Shown here piece after piece: positions 23,606-37,045 of a stretch of 64,000 nt of DNA. The translations under genes were made by a program, and so were the position numbers. The DNA is from Brasenia schreberi (Eukaryota > Streptophyta > Magnoliopsida > Nymphaeales > Cabombaceae). The stretch is taken from positions 4,861,501 to 4,925,500 of the forward strand of contig JAYKKT010000036.1 in assembly GCA_036023115.1 (NCBI GenBank). Reading direction: 5' to 3'. The notes under the pieces were generated by a model, which was not told the DNA's origin, did not search any database, and saw only the letters and a program-made list of their open reading frames with translations. Each line of letters opens with the position of its first letter. The first letter of the stretch is position 1.

Positions 23606-24051
23606 GTATATATTTGTGTGGAAGTGTATATATATACAAATTCTTTTGTCTAATTATTGTTTCTTAAAGGACCAATGGACAAATCTATCGAGGTTCACAT
23701 GTAAGAGAGAAAGAGAGAGTTAGAAATGACCGCTTTGAGCGAGCTTGCGAGTAACTTGAGCTGAATACCGGCACTGCAGGATCCCGCTGTTACATATTAT
23801 GTGACAAAAAATTACACAAACAGAAAAGAAATCGTAACGTAATAAAGTCAAATATAAAGGGTGAACTGGTAAAATGAAGTAAAAGCTCGAGGCTCAAACC
23901 CGATCGGAACAAACGGACGACAATGAGCGAACCAACTCAAAGAAGCGCGACAGAACAAAGAGAGGCAGGTCAATTGCACCACCAGGCAACGGCGCGACGG
24001 TGCTTGGCGTGCTTTGGCGTTGATCTCCCGTAAGCAGCTTCCGGCGGTTCC
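23606..24051. other. Upstream region of GrpE
   Basis: About 450 bases between the LINE tail and the GrpE start codon. AT-rich at first, becoming GC-richer near the gene. It should hold the promoter and 5' UTR, but I see no decisive TATA box. Confidence 0.45.
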
Positions 24052-27000
24052 ATGGCTGACGCCATGTACGGTCACCTCCTGCCTCGCACCCATTTCTCTC
24101 CTCCCTTAGTCACCATCTTGGATTCCTCCCACTCCCGCTCGTCCCTCTTGTGGCCTCTCTCTTGCCGTCGTCGGCATTCCTCTTGGGAGAGCGTTACCAA
24201 CAAAATTCGGCCCCCGTCGCTGCTCCCCCGCCTACGTCGCCGAGTTTTTTTCGCGGCGGGAGTAGCGCAAACGCGGCCCTCTCCGCCACAGGTACCGGGA
24301 CCTGTCTTTATGCGTCTCTTCTTGGGCGTTTGGTCCATTCTCCTGTTTTCTTGTTCATCCGTTACTTGTTCGGTGCTAGGATTTTGTACTGAATTAAGCT
24401 TGTGAGCCTCTGAAGATTACTCTATTCTACTGTTATTTGTTTTAAAGGGATGAACATGTGATTAGGAAAGTGTTTCTTGCTTTGCTTTGTTGAAAGGAGT
24501 ATTATTAATTCGAGATAACGTGCTTTTGGAACGAATACGGATTTCCTGGTGATAGGTAGATGCACAGCTTAGACTCTTTAGTGTGGGCCTGGATTAATGA
24601 TCAAGGAATCACATCAATCCCATGTAGAGTAAGGTTCATGTTTTCATGTCTGAAATCTTGGAAGTGATGTTATAGATCCCTGGTTGCTACGTTTGGTTCC
24701 TGCAGGGAATTGGAATTCCCACCTGAGGAATGGGGAAGTCCATACAGAGAATTTCAAGAATCGAAAATTCAAATTTCTCATTGTAAAGTGAAATAAAAGC
24801 ACGAGAATTTAAGTTAGAAGATTTCTAGATTTTCCTTTTCCCGCAGATCACTCCTATCCACACGCACCCAAAGTCTTTCTCTGACAAATGATTGTGAGCA
24901 TAGATAGAAGGACATAATCGCATAATATAGATAGTTCTGTGTGGTTTCCCATCAAATTCTTTTCTTTGGGGATCAAACGGTGTCTATAGATACTTGTGCT
25001 TTTTGTCAGGATTATTGCATATACCCTATCACTGTGTCATTAATAAGGCACTCTCTATTGCATGTAGTGCAGGCAATGCCAACGTGGCTTGGAAAAGCTT
25101 AGTAAGAGAACATTGGGATCCATGTATTTGGTTTATTTGTTTCCTCTTTTGCACTAGTGATTTTACACACTAGTCCTTATCCTGATGATTCTTCACTGCA
25201 TATGTGAACACCCATTTTTTTAAATTGGGAATGTTGGAAGGCATTGTGGGAAATGCTGATTGAGTCTAAGTTTCATGAGCATTAAGGTACCAAGTTTGGG
25301 GTCAATGTATGGCATTCCTGCACCGTAAAGATCTCTATGTAGGCCAATTATATGCGATGTTAAACAAATTTGATGTTGTTGCAGTAGCTTGATGAATGAT
25401 TGATTACTCAATCTGTGAAAATTGTAGATTGTATTGCTTCTGGTATGGTGATGCTATTCCTAAGGGCCAAACCTCTCACCATTTCAATTTGAATCCATTT
25501 TCATTTTTAGAGTTTGTTTCACAAGGAAAATGATCAGGTTTTTGTCTGATCATAATGAAAACCATATGGTGTAGTTGAGTCACTGAACCCTTTCTTTGAA
25601 ATTGCGTGGTCTTATGGACTTCCAGTCAAGTTATGCTATTGACAAAGTGTAAAGGATTCTTGGTCCGAGAAACTCTATGAATTGAAATAACTAGAAATGA
25701 GAGGACCCTTCAGAATCAAGTCAAAATTACTTGGCCTCCAACCAGGTACTGTTTTTCTTTTGGATATGAACTTCTCCATCGACAAGAACCATAATTTCAT
25801 CAGATCGGTGGGTTTCAAAGAGATGCATTATTCTGGTGTTGTGGGAATTGTTCTTGTTTCCGGACGATCAAATTGTAACACTGTCTCCTAGTCAAGTTTG
25901 TAGAACTTGATCTCCAGTCCTTTTCTGCTGTTCTGCTGCATTCTTTTCCTTCTGTCCATTGTATGGTTTTGTTGGTCTAAGGGGCTTTTCAATGTCTCTT
26001 CAGCAGTCCCAAAGTGGTTTCTCTGTAGATTGCAAGAGGTGAAATTGGAACTTGAGCGTCAACAAACAAATCAAGATGCTATGTGTGCAGGATAGCACCA
26101 GAAATGCTGTTAATATGTTATGCATTTATGTGCCCTATGTTGGTCATGGTTGTGGCTTTTTCTTGCTTGGAAACAACTTGAGTTGAATTTTGTACTTCAT
26201 TTAACTTGAAAAAGTTGATATGTTTTTCCTTAGGGAACTCTGACGCATAAGATTGCCATTTTATTGTCAGATTTGTCATGCTGCCGTAAAAGTTATGTCC
26301 TGTGGGATTTGAATCCTTGCAAATGTCATAATAATAAAATCATGCAAACCCTTAACTGAAAAATATCTTACTCAATTCTAATTAAATTTTGTATACTAAA
26401 TCAATCGGTCCTTGTCTTCTCTTGAATTGTTCTTGTGATGACAGATAACAGTCTTTGAAAGTTTGAATTTTGGTCGAGTTCAACTAGTTTCTTGTTGTCT
26501 TAATGGATAACTTTGCTGTTTTACCAAATGCGTGTGTTTGACTATCTTGATAGACTCTTGATCTCATGACCCCCGTGAATGTATTAACTGTATACAAGTT
26601 TACTTTTGATGAATACTCACGTTAACTTTGTACCCTGCAGTCAGCCTTTACAGTGCCTTTATATAACCAAAATCTCAGAGTTTCATTTGGCATTAGCTAT
26701 GATTCTTTTGGTTGGTTTACCATCTCCTTCCTAGATAGAATTAAGCCCAAAACTCCTTGTTGCAGGACATAGATGAAGATGAAAGTGAGGAAGAGTCTGA
26801 CAATGGTGCTATAAATCAAGAAGCTGGGCCTACTTTGAGGAGCATCCTTGAATCTTACAAGGAGGCAATCCTTGGTGGAGATCTAAAGGCTGCTTCTGAA
26901 ATTGAAACTACTCTTTACGTCTTTGAGAGTGAGAACAAAGCTCTGTCAAAGAAGATTGAAGATTTGTCTGCGGAATCATCATCAATGAAAGATAAATACC

Positions 27001-27786
27001 TTCGCATGAAAGCTGATTTTGAGAACTTCAGAAGGAGATCTGAGAAGGATCGATTGACATTGATGTCAGACGCCCAGGGAGAAGTCATCGAGAGCCTGCT
27101 GCCTATGGTGGACAACTTTGAGAGGGCCAAACAGCAAATCATTTCCGAAACTGAAAAGGAAAAGAAGATTGATGCTAGCTATCAAGGTATATACAAGCAG
27201 TTTGTGGAGATTATGAAAAGCCTTCGGGTTTCAGTGGTTGAGACAATTGGCAAGCCATTTGATCCTTCTGTAAGTCAAATCCTATATTTCGAGTTCTATT
27301 GTGTGCCTCACTTCCTATTGATTAGTTTGTTACTGCACATATATCTCATTGGACCGCATGCATTAGCCATTAGCATATGTTGATTATCATTAGTTATTGA
27401 CACCTTGGTAGTTGGGCAGAAGAACACATGGGTTCTTGCTCTTTTTTCTTGTGTACTTGCGTCAATCTGCATCTATCTCATTTGTTCATTGGACTCTTTT
27501 TCCTTGTTTTTAATTTGCTTGCATATTTTGTTACTCTCTGAAGCTTCATGAGGCCATTGCACGTGAGGAATCATCCATTTACAAAGAAGGTATCATAGTT
27601 GAGGAGTTCAGACGTGGTTTCCTTCTTAAAGATCGGTTGTTGAGACCAGCCATGGTGAAGGTATCTGCTGGTCCAGGACCTAAGGAACCCCCCATCAGTA
27701 GTGAAAAATCTACGGAGAGGCCTGTATCAAATGTTGGGTTGGATGCAAATATATCACCTCAGGAAGAGCTGACTGGCAATAACTAA
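24052..27786 (+). CDS. CGE: Chloroplast GrpE (CGE), Hsp70 nucleotide exchange factor
   Basis: Three exons: 24052-24291, 26766-27269 and 27544-27786, all phase 0 with GT-AG borders, for 328 residues. Exon 1 encodes a basic, Ser/Pro-rich transit peptide of about 80 residues, poor in acidic residues. Exon 2 starts with an acidic stretch (DIDEDESEEES), then the long GrpE coiled coil and the core (ADFENFRRRSEKD, SLLPMVDNFERA, YKQFVEIMKSLRV, IGKPFDPS). Exon 3 completes the beta domain (LHEAIAREES, EEFRRGFLLKDRLLRPAMV, KVSAGPGP), with a divergent tail ending NN. GrpE releases ADP from plastid stromal Hsp70 and so drives folding and import cycles. The exon 1 frame was chosen because only it joins exon 2 in phase. 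Intron 1 (2.47 kb) shows no recognised element. Confidence 0.94.
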
Positions 27787-29354
27787 ATTTTGCTTCTTAA
27801 GATTACTTTTTCTGGATAAAAAGTATGTGTACCAATTCAACGACTCTCTTTTGATCATTTGAAGATTACAGCAATAAGTACTCATTTATATCTTACAAAC
27901 ATGAGTAAGGGTTTCCTGATGGTAAGAAAGTCTTCAGAAATGATCTCGAGCCCACTCTGCATTACAAGAAAAAGTGTCGTTAGATTTGAATATGAGCCCA
28001 ACTTCAAATCTAAGCTGCATCCAATTTTCAGCACATGCACCAGTTAGATTCATGATCTTTTTTTGAATAAATTCAGATTCGTTATTACATTTTAAACTGT
28101 TGCATAGGTTCGATATTTGACTAAACTAGAAGTGATCAGTTTTTTGGTTTACATTCATTCGTCTGTGAAGCATTCAATGAGAAGATCAAATGGCTCTTCA
28201 TGTACCTTTTATCTTTAGAAGCATATGTTTTTCGTATGAATCTGGTCTCCAACCATTGGGGGATTCCATTTCCATACCAACCCAAGATATGCTTATGGGG
28301 CTCTACTAATCAACGATGACGAGTTGCAGGAGTATTTTTTTAAATAGGTATAATCCATGTAACTCCAGAAACTACCAAATCCGAAGAACTAATTAAGGAT
28401 GATATTTTAGCCATAACCAAATGTCTAACTTGGCCCCTTTGCATTTCCTATGCATGAAAAGATAATACAAAAATCAGTTCTTTCTTCGAGAGATTAAAGG
28501 GTTTAATCCAAATAAATGACACTGTTGAATCCATAATTTCAGGGAAACCCTAGTCCTCATAACAGTTGCATACAAAGAAAACCAGTATCAGTGATTGGTT
28601 AAACCATGAGCTGAAGTATCAATTGTTCAATTGCTAAGAATTCCATACCATCAACAATGAACGAGCCAGAGCCGAAATAGAGCTGAATGTTCATGTTTAG
28701 CTCATGTGGTTTAACAAACCGAACATGAACGAGCCAGAGATTAGGTGATCTACGAGCATCTTGGTTCATTTACCAGCCCTGTTTTGGATGATATTCAAGT
28801 TTCCTTTCATTGTTCGACTATAGTACAAACTCTAGGCAAATTCAAGCAAACATCACCAATCGTATCCTTGATTTGCAGCCTGGTTCAAGATTATCATCAA
28901 TGTATTAGTCTTTCTGTATCCTCTGCTATGCAATCCATTCTTTGTTGATTTAAACCACCGACATCCGAAACCCCAAGGACCTCGACTATCCTCAAACTTG
29001 ACTCGGCTATCGTCGTTCATTGGCTAAAGAGAGAAATTAAACAATCCAACTTCGAAAGAGCCTTGGTGAGCAGAGCAGAATGAGGGAATTGAAAGAGCAC
29101 TAGTGGGAAGTTCATCCAGTTCATATTCTCAGGGAAGTGAATGGGTGCACGGATGGACTAGCCAATTTGAGCTCAAAACTGCAGCCCACTATGCATCACT
29201 GGCCCACTATGCCAAGTGAGTTCAGCCTGGATCTGGTGGCGAATCAAAATAGAATAATATTTTACAGGGGAACTTAATAGCTCCCCGTCTGTATAAAAAA
29301 AATCCTTTATAATTGTTTAAACATGTCTCTTTTCGCAGGGCATAACGAAAATGA
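27787..29354. other. GrpE 3' flank and intergenic DNA
   Basis: No gene recognised. The GrpE 3' UTR must lie in the first few hundred bases. The phrase AACATGAACGAGCCAGAG-like occurs twice near 28660 and 28725. Otherwise unremarkable. Confidence 0.5.
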
Positions 29355-29482
29355 AGCTTCCTTGCACAAAGAACAATAGTCCACCTCTACGGGGTTGATT
29401 CACAAGTTAAAGGTCATGAGTTCGATACCCATGGTGTGCATTGATTCCGCACACTCCCCGTTACAACAAAAAGAAAAAGAGA
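29355..29482 (+). mobile_element. SINE-like element
   Basis: Contains a B-box-like GAGTTCGATACCC near 29420 and ends CCCGTTACAACAAAAAG followed by an A-rich tail. A similar arrangement with the same CCCGTTGCAACAAAAAA ending occurs at 47880-47985. This suggests a short tRNA-derived SINE family. Ends and any target duplication are not resolved. Confidence 0.45.
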
Positions 29483-29684
29483 AAGGAAGAAGCCTTCTCT
29501 TGTACTAGGTAGGTCAGCTATATAGCCATTTTGCTCTCTCTGCATGTTAGCATTTAACCCTAACTAGTCATTTTCCTATAGACTTTTGGGGCAAGCTACT
29601 TTCTTTGCAACACATGCACCCTCTGGGACACGAACTCTCCACCGGCAGTGATGGTGCTGGAGCATCCTGCTCGGTAGCCTATTA

Positions 29685-29830
29685 CAACAATAACTAAGTT
29701 TTTTCTCATAGTAGATGAGGTCGGTTACATGAATTCTTTGTTTCTACATATGCCATGTTGAGAGTTAATTCAACATGAGCTACAACATTCTTTATTGTTT
29801 GTCCTATTATTTCAGTTTTTTAGAAAGAGA
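29685..29830 (-). mobile_element. LINE 3'-end fragment
   Basis: Minus-strand RTE LINE tail (ACAACAATAACTAAG then the GAGGTCGGTTACATGAATTC phrase) plus part of the 3' domain. Strongly mutated and 5'-truncated. Confidence 0.75.
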
Positions 29831-30020
29831 TTTGTGCACTTTGTGTGCACAAGATACATATTTGATTTTGATATCGAAAGCTTAAGAAAGCCAATGTGCA
29901 TCTAAATGGCTCAAATAAGGAGATGTTGCACATAAGTGTATACGACAGTCAGTATTATCCTCGTCCTGTTGAAAGATCAGGGTTGATACTTGGCCTCTAG
30001 ATCCGCATGTCAGGGACCCA

Positions 30021-30050
30021 TGTGTGTGTGTGTGTGAGAGAGAGAGAGAG
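30021..30050. repeat. (GT)n(GA)n microsatellite
   Basis: About 15 bases of GT repeat followed directly by GA repeats. Confidence 0.9.
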
Positions 30051-30506
30051 TTTTGTTAGTAGTTAGTCGGCGACAGGAGGTCAACAATGCAATCGACGTT
30101 CTAAAACTGTGATCGACCAGAACTAAAGGCTCATACCAAACACAGGCGGCTGGTCCCATACCATGTGAGGATTGATTCGCCTCTTCTATCGCTTTTTAAT
30201 TTAATGTATTTATTCATAACCAACATTCATATTCTTTTTTCCTCAAAAACAGTCATATTCTTCCCTCACATGCACCTCTCTCTCTGTGAATTATTGATAC
30301 TTGACAAAGTAGGAACAATAGTCGCAAGGAAAACACATGCTTCCTTCATTGTCGATCTTTTGTAAAGGAATCCAAGTATATTATAGTTACTTCATTTCCT
30401 CGGGGAACAACTCTCAAGGGGGGCTAGTTGCTTATTTTACCTCTCCTTGCTGCCATGCTTGCTTGATTTTGGTTGAAGCAGCACACCCACTTCTCATCTC
30501 CACAAC

Positions 30507-31593
30507 ATGATGCATGCATATGCGGAAGACGCGCTGAGATGTTCATTCCATCCCACAGAAGTTGTAATTGGCATCTGTGCTCTTTGCCTCACAGAAAGGC
30601 TTCTCATTCTAGCAGCCAAACAAGGTCACCACAAGTTGCGCATAGATGCATTTACGAAGATCTTTCCTAGGAAAGCTTCTTCTCTTCACAAGGTGTTCGC
30701 CTTCGGATCGTTCCTCCGTCACCGCAAATCTGATGTTACAGACTTTGATGCTTCTACCAGCCTGGAAGGTTCGCTTGCTTTTTGTAGTTGAATTTGAACT
30801 CAATATTGCTTTCCATGTTTTAGCTCCAGTATAGTGAACTCAAATCTTTGGGGCGACTCTTAGTAAACTACTGTTTCTCGGCACTTTCTTTTTGTCCTGG
30901 TGAAGAATTTCTTTGGGCTTTCCCCATGTAAAACAAAGTCTGCCACTAGATCAACGCTTGGTTAAGTCATTTAATCCTTTCTACTTCTTCTTTGTTTCAT
31001 GGTTAGTAACATTATGAGTCATTTGTATATATTACGTCCTCTTGAACCCATTGTGAGCTCCCTGGGGATCTGGCAACTGGTAAGGTTACAATTTTGCTTT
31101 GTTACGAAGAACTCTCTCTCCCTCTCTACAGCAAGTCATCCAAGTTATGTTTATGTGTAATCCAATTCATCGACTACTAAGAGGTACTAACTTTATATCA
31201 GCAATCATATGACAGTATTAAGTGGTATCATCTTGATCTGTTGGTGACAGATAATTATGGTTGAATTTTGCAGATTCTTTTATATCTATAAAATTTGAGA
31301 AGAATGTTCAAACATCATGGGATGATCAAGAAACAAGCCCAAAGTTTTCCTGGGAGGTGAATTTCTCCTCCTCCAGACAAGGTTCCAACAAGAATAAGGC
31401 TGTGGTTGAGCACTGTCGACCGCGCAGCAGTCTGCTGTGGAGAAAGAAGATTGGCCACATTTTCCATCTTGTAAGGTGGAGGAGATCCAGTAAAGGGAGC
31501 AACACAAGCATGGTAGCAGGCAAATCAGAGGCAGTTAAGAGCAAGAGAAGCTGGCTAAGATCATTCTCATCAAAGAGATCTGTTTTGGATTAA
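30507..31593 (+). CDS. Small plant-specific protein with CX2HX8CX2C motif, function unknown
   Basis: Two exons, 30507-30768 and 31274-31593, joined in phase (split Asp codon) for 193 residues. Near the N-terminus Cys12, His15, Cys24 and Cys27 form CX2HX8CX2C in the phrase CSFHPTEVVIGICALCL, followed by ERLLILAAKQG. This resembles the N-terminus of plant OCTOPUS/DUF740-type and related uncharacterised proteins. Next come basic stretches (FPRKASSLHKVFAFGSFL). Exon 2 encodes SWEVNFSSS, then RSSLLWRKKIGHIFHLVRW, which looks like a conserved basic amphipathic block, and a very basic C-terminus. No signal peptide or clear membrane span. A membrane-associated role is possible by analogy only. The start is the first of two adjacent ATG codons. 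Confidence 0.72.
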
Positions 31594-32930
31594 GCAAAAC
31601 GAACAAGATTCATTAGTTTGCTCAGAATTATGGTTAATTGATTAAGTAACAGTGAATTCTCAGTTAGGTGAGTATTACGAATTTCATCAGATGACAGCTT
31701 TTAGAGAATAAGAGAGCTACTGTCTGCACCAAACTCCATGAACTCAGAGTACCACTCATCTTTACAAATAGTATTTCGAAAAGCCCGCAATCTTGGTCTT
31801 GTTTTAGGGAAGTTCAGAGATATCTGCTCATAAGAACAACTAAACGACTGCAGAATACAGAGAGAAATATGATCATCTACATATCTAAAGTGATCATAAA
31901 AGACAGACAAGGAGAAATCATCTTCACATGAATGATTTCATGAGGTTCATGGAGATACACTATATGATGTCACTGAAGTTTTTGCATGTTGCATGTGCTT
32001 TTGTAAAGCCATTGGCTACATAATTGAGTTATAAGCTTTGAAAAGAAGGTTATTTTTTCCACGAGGTGTCCATTTTCTCCTTGGACTTCCATTTATACGT
32101 GTCCACAGAGAGAGCGTGTTTGTGTGTACGTGCGTGCGTGTTGCCTAAAGAATGTCCATATAAGGTCTTTCGGCAAATCAGGCAGGCAGGAAAAGAACAA
32201 CATAGTGTTAAGAGGAGGCAAAGGGCTCCACTGCCTTTATTTGGCAGCCTAGATGTGAAGCAATGTTACTGTTGTTGACAAGATAGCGGTAGCCAACATG
32301 TACAACATATCAATGTTATTAATGACAATAGCCAAGAGAATTTCAATGGCGAAAATCTTGTATATTCCTAGTATTTTTACTCAAGGAGACTAGTCCTAAT
32401 CGGTTCTCGAATCCAGTCTTTTCTCAAAACAATATTCAAAGAATCAGATCATATCAAATCGGGTTGAAAACCCATCAACCTGATTAGAAGGAACCAATTC
32501 GAATCGAGTAGCATAACAACCCTAAACGAGACTGTAATTATCTTATAAGATTGGTGAATTAAAGAGTCTCATATATATAAACTGGATCTTGCCCACCTTG
32601 CCCACTCATATTTACTCATTACTTTTTTATGACATAATTGTATATCAATGACGAAATGCTCATAATGTCTAGAATTTTTGGTAGATAAATCCTTTGTTTT
32701 ACCCCGATTATCGGAAACCTAACACAATCCTCCCTTTTTTATTCGACCTTGAGACTAACTATGCAAGCAAAGTTTGGTAGCATGAATTTAATTATTTTTT
32801 TTAAAAGAACAAAAGATAATTTTGATTATACTCATGCTCATGAAAAACAATGGTCGAGAGTAAGTAGGCAACATCGGTGGTGAATGGTCAAGCGTAAGGA
32901 GGCAACGTCAATAGTGAGCATGATCATGAC
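31594..32930. other. Intergenic, nothing recognised
   Basis: 3' flank of the small gene and AT-rich sequence. The open frames show no recognisable domain. Confidence 0.5.
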
Positions 32931-32938
32931 CCAATCAC

Positions 32939-32967
32939 TAATATATATATATATATATATATATATG
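32939..32967. repeat. (TA)n microsatellite
   Basis: About 28 bases of alternating TA. Confidence 0.9.
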
Positions 32968-33221
32968 TGAGAGAGAAATACATGAAGATCAAGAAATCAT
33001 ATTTTTTCTTATTTTAAGAGGAAACAATAGTATTTTCTTGGGAATTGGATGGTTGCAATAACACCAATAGTTAACACCCATAGTTGGGAAGGACAAATAA
33101 AGGGGTGACTATTCTTCAAGGCTACGCTGGAAGGGAGCAAAACAATTTATTAATCCAATTGCTACCGCCTTGAGAAATGTCGAAAGAGGAAAGGAAGTCT
33201 CGATGCTTTCTTTATCGCTAA

Positions 33222-33790
<569 letters not shown>

Positions 33791-33865
33791 AAGTTTTCTT
33801 ACATATGTGCAATATATGTATATATAAAGAGATAGTGATAGAAAAATTGATAATGCTAATACACT

Positions 33866-33985
33866 TAGATGCAATAGTTGAAATTTAAATTTAAAAATTA
33901 AAAGTATATGTACACTTTTTTGTAGGTGTACTTTATTGACACGAGTATTTTTTCTTTTTAAATTCAAATTTCAACTATCAATCAT
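33866..33985. repeat. Inverted repeat, possible MITE remnant
   Basis: Left arm 33875-33904 (TAGTTGAAATTTAAATTTAA) is complementary, with a few mismatches, to 33950-33978 (TTAAATTCAAATTTCAACTA). The loop includes TGTACAC/GTGTAC. Similar AT-rich text occurs near 34130-34180 and 38200-38500. Confidence 0.5.
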
Positions 33986-33999
33986 AAAAAATAAATTAT

Positions 34000-35054
34000 T
34001 GAAATATATTTAAATTTTCTAGTACCTAACATACACTGATTTCTCTCTCTCTATATATAAAGCTTGGTATATGTTAGCAACACTATATACTACCGTATCC
34101 AAACAAAAAAAATCTCAATCATTTAATTTGAAAGATGAATGATTGATATTCAAATTTAAAAAAAAATAAATTTGAGCTTTTTACAAGTATAAATGTACCT
34201 TTGACAATATTAACCATAAGATTAAAACAAACTTTAGGTGTCAATCCAAAAAAAAGACCTTTAACTGCTTAAGACAAGTACGGATTGCCTACCAATCATG
34301 TGTAAGGCGAGGCAACCACCTCACCCAAGACATGGAAAATTCATAAAACCTCCACAAAATGGTCTAAATTTTAACACCGCATCACTTGAATTTTATATTA
34401 TTGTTATTCATATATCCCATTTTACTAAACATATACCGCTATTTTTATTAATTCTTAAAACACTCCTGCTGCATCTTCCAAAGAAATTCTTTGGCCCCCG
34501 AACTACCTTGTATGTTTTCTTAATTTCGGTCCTTGTTAATTCTATCTCATTCACCAGTCTTCATACGTTAAATTATTCTCAAATAATTTCTTTTATCAAC
34601 ACACATATCATGCATAGATTCTCATCTCAACTGCCCCCTCGAATATGCTTGTTTTTAGGCAATTTTCTCGATCTTGTATTTTAACCCACTTCGAAGAACT
34701 CATCTAGCCAACCCCACCAAGTGTGAGATAAGTCTTAATTGTGGTTTACATTTCCTTTGCCTCTTTTGAAGTGTTGATCATTTGATTTCATACACCTCGT
34801 TAGAAAACAATAAAACATGAACTTGATCTTTTGGGTCTAAATGGAGTACGTCTCACAAGAAATCAAACTCGAGAACAACAATATATTTAGCTAACCCCAT
34901 CCAATGTGGGAATCAAACATGATCGGTATCACCTATTTGGAACCATTTTTACAAGGTTTACCTAGAACCGATCATGTCTATTTGAATCAATGTGGAAAGT
35001 TTGTCCGGTTTCAAACCCGGGCTTCTCATGTCTTTGGGAATTGAAGGACCTAGT
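34000..35054. other. Intergenic, no gene supported
   Basis: AT-rich. A 128-codon frame at 34298-34684 has no recognised similarity and looks like chance. Confidence 0.45.
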
Positions 35055-35062
35055 GGACCACT

Positions 35063-35286
35063 ACAACAACAACAACAACAACTAAGCCTTTTCTCATACT
35101 AGACGGGGTCGGCTACATGGATTCTTTGTTTCCACATAGCCCTATCATGTGTCATGTTAGCAGTTAACTCACAATAAGCTAGATAATTCTTTATTGTTTA
35201 TTTCCAACACTTTTGTGGTTGTCCTCTACCTCTTTTAATACTTTCAAAATTTAGTTTTTCATACATTCTCACACGTTCTTCTAACA
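35063..35286 (-). mobile_element. Very short 5'-truncated LINE copy with target duplication
   Basis: A 224-bp minus-strand RTE LINE 3' end. It begins with a clean (AAC)n run on the plus strand, then CTAAGCCTTTTCTCATAC, and runs into the 3' domain. It is bounded by the 8-bp repeat GGACCACT (35055-35062 and 35287-35294). Good match to element B, so fairly recent. Confidence 0.82.
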
Positions 35287-35794
35287 GGACCACTCATGCC
35301 AATAATTGTGATGATGCTTTCTCAAGTTTAAAAAGGACACCATGCACTTAGCTGTTCACCAAGAGAGATACTAAAAAGCTTGCACTTGAAAAACAAGAAT
35401 TCTTTTTTTAGGAACTGAAAAATCGTTAGACCCTTTAAAAATATAAAAATATGAAAGCGGCGGTTTGGAATTGTTGGTTCTGGTTTCATGAAAGGCGGAA
35501 CCTGGATTAAACTGGGTGGTACAGACGGTTTCAGCCGGTTTCTGGCCTAGTTAAGTTCTGGTGAGAACGGCCGTGCCGGTTTCAGACGGCCATGTCTAGA
35601 TTCAGAGGCCTTGAATTCCAAAAACGTCTAAAGTAAGATGACAATTCATAGACTCAGTACTTTGTGTCCATAGTGTCTGCCACTAGCCAAGGGACCATTC
35701 CCTTGTGTCTCTTAATTGGACTATGGCAAAAAGTGGTAAAGATTTTCCAAACCCTAATTTTTTTCCCTTTTAATTATTTGTTGAAAGTCATAAC

Positions 35795-35930
35795 CTTAAA
35801 AGTTGCTAAACCCACACCGAGAGTGTTAACTCCACTCTAGCGCTGTTGCTGCTGGTGGAGAGTTCGACTCTCAGAGGGTGCATGTGTGGGTGTGTCTGTT
35901 ATGCTTCGGCCTCCTCTTGTAAAAAAAGAA
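35795..35930 (+). mobile_element. SINE-like element
   Basis: Carries the B-box-like GAGAGTTCGACTCTC near 35858 and an A-rich end (TTGTAAAAAAAGAAG). Layout resembles the elements at 29355 and 47880. Family assignment is tentative. Confidence 0.4.
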
Positions 35931-37040
35931 GAGTTCCTAAACCCTAAAAGTTTTCAAATTGGGCAACCTGACCCATGCTCCATTTCCATCACTTCTCTGG
36001 TCACAACCATATTCATGTACTTGTCTTGAAGGTGAAACTGCAAGGATCTAAAAAAACATTTGAGTTGGTTAGAGGTAGGAGTGAAGACCGTTCACAAAAG
36101 AGTTTGATTCGCTCGACGAGCATATTTGATGCATGGATTCATATAATGAATTGTTTTGACTGAATAACTACATCTACTAGGACCAATTCCTGTAGTAGAA
36201 GTTGGGTTGTTCTTGGGAGAGAGAGGACCATTTCTAGCAGAAACAGTTTTTTGAGCCTTTGACAAATGATCTATTTTGTATTCAAAAGCCTTTCTTTGTT
36301 TAATCTTATCCAAAATAATTCAGAGAATCAGCTGAACCAAGTCCACTTGAATAAACAAGTTTTGCAGCAAAGAGTTACAAAGAGGCGACCAAATTAACTT
36401 AACTAATCGCGAAGAATTGTTTTAGAGAATGATCGAGTCGATTCGGACCGTTGCAGTCGAGTCGATTCGGTTCGATCCCAACAAAGTTTTGTGACGTATG
36501 GACAAGGATAAGAAGGTTGGCTAGATGGGATCCAGAAAAGAGGTTTGGTGACTTTACCTTCCAAGCAAGAACAACCAAAGAACCCATCTGCAAAGCAGTG
36601 GTTGCACGTGTATGGTAGTGACAAATACAACTCCTTTGCACTAAGAGTGACTTTCAATCAGGTTCTCAAACGGGCCCTTGCCTAATTATTTTCTAATAAT
36701 GATGCATTTTTGCTAAAAAAGAAAGAAGCAATTTGCTTGTTTGAAAGAAACAAATAAATGGTCCTTGTAAAACCCCATTGATCCCTTCATCCTTCTTGTT
36801 CTTTATGCTGCTATTGTCAACAACACAACCGTAAGTCATAATCCAGATCATAATGCCTCTAGGGTTGTCAGTGGGTCTAGTTTGGCCCCGAAAACAGGCC
36901 CACCATGAACCCATCAGAGAAAAATTTGGCAATAAAAGAATATATTTATCAATTATATCATGGTACCTGGCTTATATTTGAAGTCGATCGAGTGTTTTCT
37001 TTATGTGTTTTAAGCCCAGTTTTAATTAATGTGGCCGAAC
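35931..37040. other. Intergenic, nothing firm
   Basis: Includes a short GTCGATTCGG-type repeat near 36430-36475. No gene recognised. Confidence 0.4.
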
Positions 37041-37045
37041 TACTG

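Noticed and set aside
24150..24392. Alternative start frame within GrpE exon 1
   Set aside because: Its frame would not join exon 2 at the CAG/GT donor; the frame from 24052 does and gives a good transit peptide.
34298..34684. 128-codon frame
   Set aside because: No domain, AT-rich hydrophobic composition and no supporting context.
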